From assembly GCA_030427065.1 (NCBI GenBank), contig JAUHWU010000012.1, forward strand, positions 1 through 44,616: a stretch of 44,616 nt of DNA. Reading direction: 5' to 3'. Positions 40,304 to 44,616 of the stretch are shown here, one piece after another. Below the pieces are notes generated by a model. The model had not been told where the DNA came from and searched no databases. It saw only the letters and a program-made list of their open reading frames with translations. The position numbers were made by a program, and so were the translations under genes. Source of the stretch: Gammaproteobacteria bacterium. GTDB taxonomy: Bacteria; Pseudomonadota; Gammaproteobacteria; Pseudomonadales; Pseudohongiellaceae. The number at the start of each line of letters is the position of its first letter. Within the stretch, counting starts at the first letter, position 1.

Positions 40304-43300
40304 ATGTCTAAGAATCCTAATCTAGGACGCTCTCTTCTGTCTGCATCTATTGCAACCGCTATCAGTGCCATGGCACTGACTGGTCTTGCTACCAGTGCCT
40401 ATGCACAAGATGAAGAACTGGAAGAGATTGTCGTAACAGGTTCGCGAATTGTTCGTCGCGACCTGGATTCGAACAGCCCGATCACTACGGTCGACAGGGC
40501 TGACTTTGAAACACAGACAGGCTTGAACATTGAGTCTTATCTAAACCAATTACCTGAATACAATCCTGCATCATCACCTGTTACGACTCAGGGCGACGTT
40601 CAGATTACTCCGGTTAACTCTGTCGGTATCGCGTCTATCTCACTGCGTGGTTTTGGTCCGAACCGAAGCCTGGTGCTGGTCAACGGCAAACGTCCTACAC
40701 CAATTAATGCCTTGATGGTTACTGACGTGAATGGTGTTCCTTCCGCTCTGGTTGAGCGTGTTGAAACCATTACCGGTGGTGCTTCCGCGGTATACGGTGC
40801 TGACGCCATTGGTGGTGTAACCAACTTCATTCTGCGTGATGACTTCGAAGGTTTCGAAGTGGACACCCAGTACGGTGTTCAGGATGCCAACGACGGTGAC
40901 GAATACCGTGTTTCCGCCATCATGGGCGGCAACTTCGCCGATGGCCGCGGAAACGTGGTAATGGGCATGGAAAACTATGTCCGAAAGGAAGCCCTGCAGA
41001 GAAATCGTGATATTTACACGGACTTCTGGACGGACCCACAAACTGCAGGCTCGTTCTTCTTCCTGCAGGGTGTTAACTCCGGTGGTTTTATTTTTCCAAA
41101 CTACCCCAGCATTAATTCACTGTCAGCACTTTATGGCGGCACTGATCCACGCTCCTTCTTTGGATCGTTTGGTCCTAACCCTGGCAACATGAACTTCAAC
41201 CCTGACGGGACAATCTTTACCTCAGGCAATGCTGTTGGTGAGTCCAGGGCTAAAATTCCGACCACTGGTCTGGACTATGCCCAGCGCACGGTTAACAATA
41301 ATCAGGATCCTTCCGGTACTACTACCAACTCAGTACTGAAGTGGAATAATACGCAGGCTTTTGCTGCAGCGCCTCAGGAACGCTGGTCTTTCTTTGCCTC
41401 TGGCAAATTTGACCTGACTGATCGTGTTACTGCGTTTGCCCGTACCACCTTTGCGTCAAGCGAGACTGAAACCCTGTTATTCGGCACCAATGCTATTAGT
41501 GGCTGGGAAACTCAGGTTAGCTATAATCCGACTACAGACAGCCCGGTCGATCCTACCCTGGATTATTCCGATCCGGCCGTACTGAGCGCAATTGCTGCCA
41601 ATCCAGGGGCTTTCCCAAATCCAAACTTCATTCCTACTGGTTCGCCTGGCGCACAGTTCCCTGTGCCTCCTGAATTCGCCCTGATGCTGAATTCACGGCC
41701 TGACCCAAGTGGTGTCTGGCAGCCAAACTGGAATCCGCTGACCAGTTTGCCACCTCGAAGCACGTTTAATACCAACGAGGTATGGCAGTTTGAAGCAGGT
41801 CTGGATATTGATATCCCCTTCAAGGACTGGACCGGTGAGCTTTACTATTCACATGGTCAATCAGCCACTTACAACAATGCTGCAGGTAACCTGTCGCTGA
41901 CTCGTTACCGAACAATAACCAACTATCCTGACTATGGTCGTGGTGCCTCCGGCACTGGTAACCAGTTTTATGCAGTTGGCACCAACATCAATGATGCCGA
42001 GATTCGAAGAGCCGTACGTCCACAGTTCGGTGTGGGTGACTTCACTTGTGAAAGCGGTTTCTATGACACCTTCTTTGGGGGCGACCAGCCTCTGTCTGAA
42101 GACTGTTTCAATGCGGTGAATGCCAACCTGCAGACCCGTACCCAGAATCAGCAGGACATCATTGAAATCAATATTCAGGGTTCCCTGATTGAACTGCCTG
42201 CCGGTGAAGCCCGCTTCGCGGCCGGTTATCAGGATCGTGATAACGCAGCACAGTTTGTACCGGATATACTGCAGTCCCAGGACTCCTTTACCGATCAGGT
42301 AATTGGTGTTTATCCAACAGGTTATCTGGATGCCAGCACTTCGGTAAAAGACTACTATGTTGAAGCTCTGGTGCCTGTCATCGCCGATGTTCCAGGCATT
42401 CAGATGCTGGAACTGGAACTGGGTGCCCGTTTCTCCGACTACAACGAAGTGGACGAAGAGACTACCTGGAAAGCGCTGGCTAACTGGCAGATCAATGACT
42501 GGGCTCGATTCCGTGGTGGCTTTAACCGTGCAACACGAGCGCCCAATCTGGGTGAGCTGTTCCTGAATCCTCAGGAAGTCTTTACCGGTGGTGGCAACTT
42601 TGGTGATCCATGTTCGCCTCGCGCCAATGCCCCTTATGGCGCCGGTGGTACCACGCTGGCGACTGACCCGGTTATTGCCGATAACGAACAGCCACCAGCA
42701 CTGGCTTCCGGTCAGACACAGGCCGGCGCTGATAGCGCTCTGCTGATCTGTCAGGCATTGATGGGTGGCCCAGGTAGTGATGGTGTAACCCAGTACTACA
42801 ACAATGGCAACGACTTCCAGAACCAGGGTGGTGGCGGCGGTTTTGCCTGGGTACTGCAGCAGGGTAACCGTTCATTGACTTCCGAAACTGCCGATACCTG
42901 GACTGCAGGTGCGGTGATCCGGTCGCCATTCGATAACGCCTGGGCCCGTGGTCTGAATCTGTCTCTTGATTACTACAATGTAGAAATCAGTGATGCAATT
43001 CTGTTGAACTCCATCGACCAGTCAGCCTTTGGTTGTTATGGCTCTGTAATAGTAAGCACTCCAGCTGAAGCAGCAGCACAAGCTGCCAGCCCTGCCTGTC
43101 AGCTGGTTCCACGTGACCAGTTCAACGGTAATGCGCTGAATACACTGTTGTCTTACTCTAACAATGCCACTATCGAAACTTCCGGTTTGGACGTGGGTAT
43201 CAACTGGTTCGGTGACCTGAACGAGCTGTTCGGTTTAACTGGTAATCTGGGTCTTAGCCTGAATGCCACTATCCTGAATGAGTACGTTACCAAACAGTCC

Positions 43301-43849
43301 GCTGCGGCATTTGACGTAGAAACTGACTGGAAAGGCTCTCTGGGTCCAAACCTGCAGGGCACCAATGGTGGTTCCTACGACTACAGACTCTTCGGTAACA
43401 TCAGTTACATGAGAGACAACTGGAGCGTTACACTGCGCTGGCGTCATCTTCCCGGTGTTTACACTGCTGGCTTTGCACAGCAGATGGCAATCATCGAGAA
43501 TAACGCTCGTGTTTCTGCCGGTGGCCAAGGTCTTATCCTGAGCTATACGCCAACCACTGAAATCGAAACTGACAGCTACAACATTTTCGATTTGGCGGCG
43601 AACTACACCATCAATGAAACCTTTACGCTGCGTGCAGGTATTACCAACCTGTTCGACGAAGAGCCACCCAATGTGGGCAGCTCTGCAGGTTTCCCTGTTG
43701 GTACCGACCTGCAAGGTCAGTGTGGTGCGAATGCACCTGGATGTCAGAATCCTAACGGCTTCAGTCTTCCTGGTGTAGGCGGCTTCAACGGTGGTTACTA
43801 TGACACCCTGGGTCGTCGTATGTTTATTGGACTGAAAGCGTCCTTCTAA
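40304..43849 (+). CDS. TonB-dependent outer-membrane receptor
   Basis: An 1181-residue TonB-dependent receptor. The ATG at 40304 has AAGGGGAG at ideal spacing; the in-frame ATG at 40289 overlaps that site. A signal peptide ends at ATSAYAQ. The TonB box region is LEEIVVTGSR, the plug follows (SPITTVDRADF, SISLRGFGPNRSLVLVNGKR, ASAVYGADAIGGVTNFIL), and the large barrel ends in the export signal RRMFIGLKASF. It is larger than siderophore receptors and resembles marine receptors for oligosaccharides or peptides. The substrate is not readable. A terminator and then a TonB-C domain gene follow. Confidence 0.93.
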   Translation: MSKNPNLGRSLLSASIATAISAMALTGLATSAYAQDEELEEIVVTGSRIVRRDLDSNSPITTVDRADFETQTGLNIESYLNQLPEYNPASSPVTTQGDVQITPVNSVGIASISLRGFGPNRSLVLVNGKRPTPINALMVTDVNGVPSALVERVETITGGASAVYGADAIGGVTNFILRDDFEGFEVDTQYGVQDANDGDEYRVSAIMGGNFADGRGNVVMGMENYVRKEALQRNRDIYTDFWTDPQTAGSFFFLQGVNSGGFIFPNYPSINSLSALYGGTDPRSFFGSFGPNPGNMNFNPDGTIFTSGNAVGESRAKIPTTGLDYAQRTVNNNQDPSGTTTNSVLKWNNTQAFAAAPQERWSFFASGKFDLTDRVTAFARTTFASSETETLLFGTNAISGWETQVSYNPTTDSPVDPTLDYSDPAVLSAIAANPGAFPNPNFIPTGSPGAQFPVPPEFALMLNSRPDPSGVWQPNWNPLTSLPPRSTFNTNEVWQFEAGLDIDIPFKDWTGELYYSHGQSATYNNAAGNLSLTRYRTITNYPDYGRGASGTGNQFYAVGTNINDAEIRRAVRPQFGVGDFTCESGFYDTFFGGDQPLSEDCFNAVNANLQTRTQNQQDIIEINIQGSLIELPAGEARFAAGYQDRDNAAQFVPDILQSQDSFTDQVIGVYPTGYLDASTSVKDYYVEALVPVIADVPGIQMLELELGARFSDYNEVDEETTWKALANWQINDWARFRGGFNRATRAPNLGELFLNPQEVFTGGGNFGDPCSPRANAPYGAGGTTLATDPVIADNEQPPALASGQTQAGADSALLICQALMGGPGSDGVTQYYNNGNDFQNQGGGGGFAWVLQQGNRSLTSETADTWTAGAVIRSPFDNAWARGLNLSLDYYNVEISDAILLNSIDQSAFGCYGSVIVSTPAEAAAQAASPACQLVPRDQFNGNALNTLLSYSNNATIETSGLDVGINWFGDLNELFGLTGNLGLSLNATILNEYVTKQSAAAFDVETDWKGSLGPNLQGTNGGSYDYRLFGNISYMRDNWSVTLRWRHLPGVYTAGFAQQMAIIENNARVSAGGQGLILSYTPTTEIETDSYNIFDLAANYTINETFTLRAGITNLFDEEPPNVGSSAGFPVGTDLQGQCGANAPGCQNPNGFSLPGVGGFNGGYYDTLGRRMFIGLKASF

Positions 43850-43888
43850 ACAGATCGATACCTGGCTAGTAGTTCACTAGCAACAAGA

Positions 43889-43919
43889 ACGGCGGGCTTC
43901 ATAGCCCGCCGTTTTTTTT
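43889..43919 (+). terminator. rho-independent terminator of the receptor gene
   Basis: ACGGCGGGCT (43889-43898) pairs perfectly with AGCCCGCCGT (43903-43912) around TCAT, followed by a run of eight T. Confidence 0.92.
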
Positions 43920-44096
43920 GCCCGAATTAAAGTGAAATTTTAGAAACAGGAAAAGCATACCAACTATGGATTGTTTCCGGCAGGAGCAGTGAGTAACTAG
44001 ACGCCCCCCCTTTTCTTGTTTTAAACTCGATAGAGCAACAAAATAAGAAAAATTATAAAAATAACAAAAAATATATAAATACTAGACGGAGGGCAC

Positions 44097-44616
44097 ATGC
44101 GTATTCTAACGAGATTGATTATTGCGGGTCTTTTAGCATCACCAGCTTTTTCCAATATCGGATTTTCACAGACTTTTGAAGACCCTGTTCCGGTAAGCGT
44201 CCAGGGAAGATTTATGCCCGGCTTTGGCACCGAAGCTATCGTCAAGGTCAGGTATACCGTTAAAGCAGACGGCAGCGTTGATGATGTGGAGATCATGGAT
44301 TACGTCTCCAACCAGTTTCTGAATAATATGTTACGCGATACAGTACGCGGCTGGACATTCACACCCGGCACTGTCGATGGTGAGCCTGCAGACTTTCATA
44401 ACCAGGAATGGTTATTTGCCCTGCGTATTGATCCTAATGCCCCCGCTACACCAGCACCCGGACCCGGCGGACGCGGTGCGTCTGGAGGAGATGCTGAGGA
44501 ATCAGTACTACCGGTATTGGCAAATCAGGAAGAGATTCCTCTGGCTATGTCAGAAGAAATCAAGGAAGGCATCGTGGAAATCTATGCACTGATGGCACAG
44601 CGGGATCCGGATAAGG
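44097..44616 (+). CDS. exported protein with TonB C-terminal-like domain, 3' truncated by window edge
   Basis: An open frame of 173 codons that runs off the window. The ATG at 44097 has a strong GGAGGG 3 bases upstream. A signal peptide (RLIIAGLLASPAFS) is followed directly by a TonB-C-like domain: VKVRYTVKADGSVDDVEIMD, then LRDTVRGWTFTPGTVDGEPA and an EWLFALRID strand. A Pro/Gly linker (APATPAPGPGGRG) and the start of a second region follow. Unlike TonB it lacks a long proline-rich spacer between anchor and domain, so it is likely a free periplasmic relative. It follows the receptor gene by 247 bases, beyond its terminator. Confidence 0.8.
   Translation, partial: MRILTRLIIAGLLASPAFSNIGFSQTFEDPVPVSVQGRFMPGFGTEAIVKVRYTVKADGSVDDVEIMDYVSNQFLNNMLRDTVRGWTFTPGTVDGEPADFHNQEWLFALRIDPNAPATPAPGPGGRGASGGDAEESVLPVLANQEEIPLAMSEEIKEGIVEIYALMAQRDPDK

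Overview
The window looks like chromosomal DNA of a free-living, aerobic, probably marine gammaproteobacterium. The supporting signs are a TonB-dependent receptor, a Glk-type glucokinase with a family 3 glucosidase and a sugar porter, many exported peptidases, a C-family (cbb3-type) terminal oxidase, DUF1592/DUF1552 proteins, and a type II/IV ATPase with MshEN-type motifs. The genus cannot be fixed from sequence reading alone; the gene mix recalls oligotrophic marine groups such as OM182/Pseudohongiella or OM60. I found no tRNA, rRNA, insertion sequence, phage or CRISPR signal. The first and last genes run off the window.

Layout. (1) 2-5140, plus strand: an export-oriented operon of DUF1592/1588/1585 protein (partial), DUF1552 Tat protein, metallo-beta-lactamase-fold lipoprotein and ankyrin-repeat protein. 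(2) 5438-7779: a small unknown protein and an orphan GspE/PilB-like ATPase whose N-terminus carries four 24-residue MshEN-type motifs. (3) 8028-11315: a tricorn-like S41 protease. (4) 11384-16012: a sugar-use locus of GH3 glucosidase, glucokinase and MFS sugar porter, with a repeat-rich divergent control region between the last two. (5) 16032-18164: a tandem M42 aminopeptidase whose N-terminal copy has lost its metal ligands. (6) 18284-23288, minus strand: a compact operon of Tat-exported DsrE-like protein, a CcoN-CcoO-dihaem cytochrome fusion oxidase, a small membrane subunit, a TsdA-like dihaem thiosulfate dehydrogenase and a rhodanese lipoprotein, with an FNR/Anr-like box upstream. (7) 23605-25949, minus strand: DUF2256 zinc-ribbon protein, exported glutathione peroxidase and exported M20 peptidase. 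(8) 26346-30093: M1 aminopeptidase with a DUF6702 protein, then a CBM9-like protein. (9) 30286-33734: HD-GYP c-di-GMP phosphodiesterase preceded by a six-copy heptanucleotide repeat, an alanine-rich helical protein, an aldo/keto reductase and a small lipoprotein. (10) 34019-38773: an FG-GAP/UnbV protein convergent with a vanadium-haloperoxidase-like protein. (11) 39157-44616: a small exported protein, a large TonB-dependent receptor, and a partial exported protein with a TonB C-terminal domain.

How the genes may work together. The most interesting unit is region 6. Every product is predicted to be exported or membrane-bound, two pairs of genes overlap by ATGA, and the set joins three sulfane-sulfur functions (DsrE-like, TsdA-like, rhodanese) to one terminal oxidase built as a single polypeptide with three c-type haems. 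The inference is a self-contained periplasmic thiosulfate or sulfane-sulfur oxidation chain that passes electrons straight to oxygen. Four exported peptidases (tricorn-like, M42, M20, M1) and a TonB-dependent receptor point to scavenging of peptides and oligosaccharides. The MshEN-type ATPase and the HD-GYP protein are the two visible links to c-di-GMP signalling.
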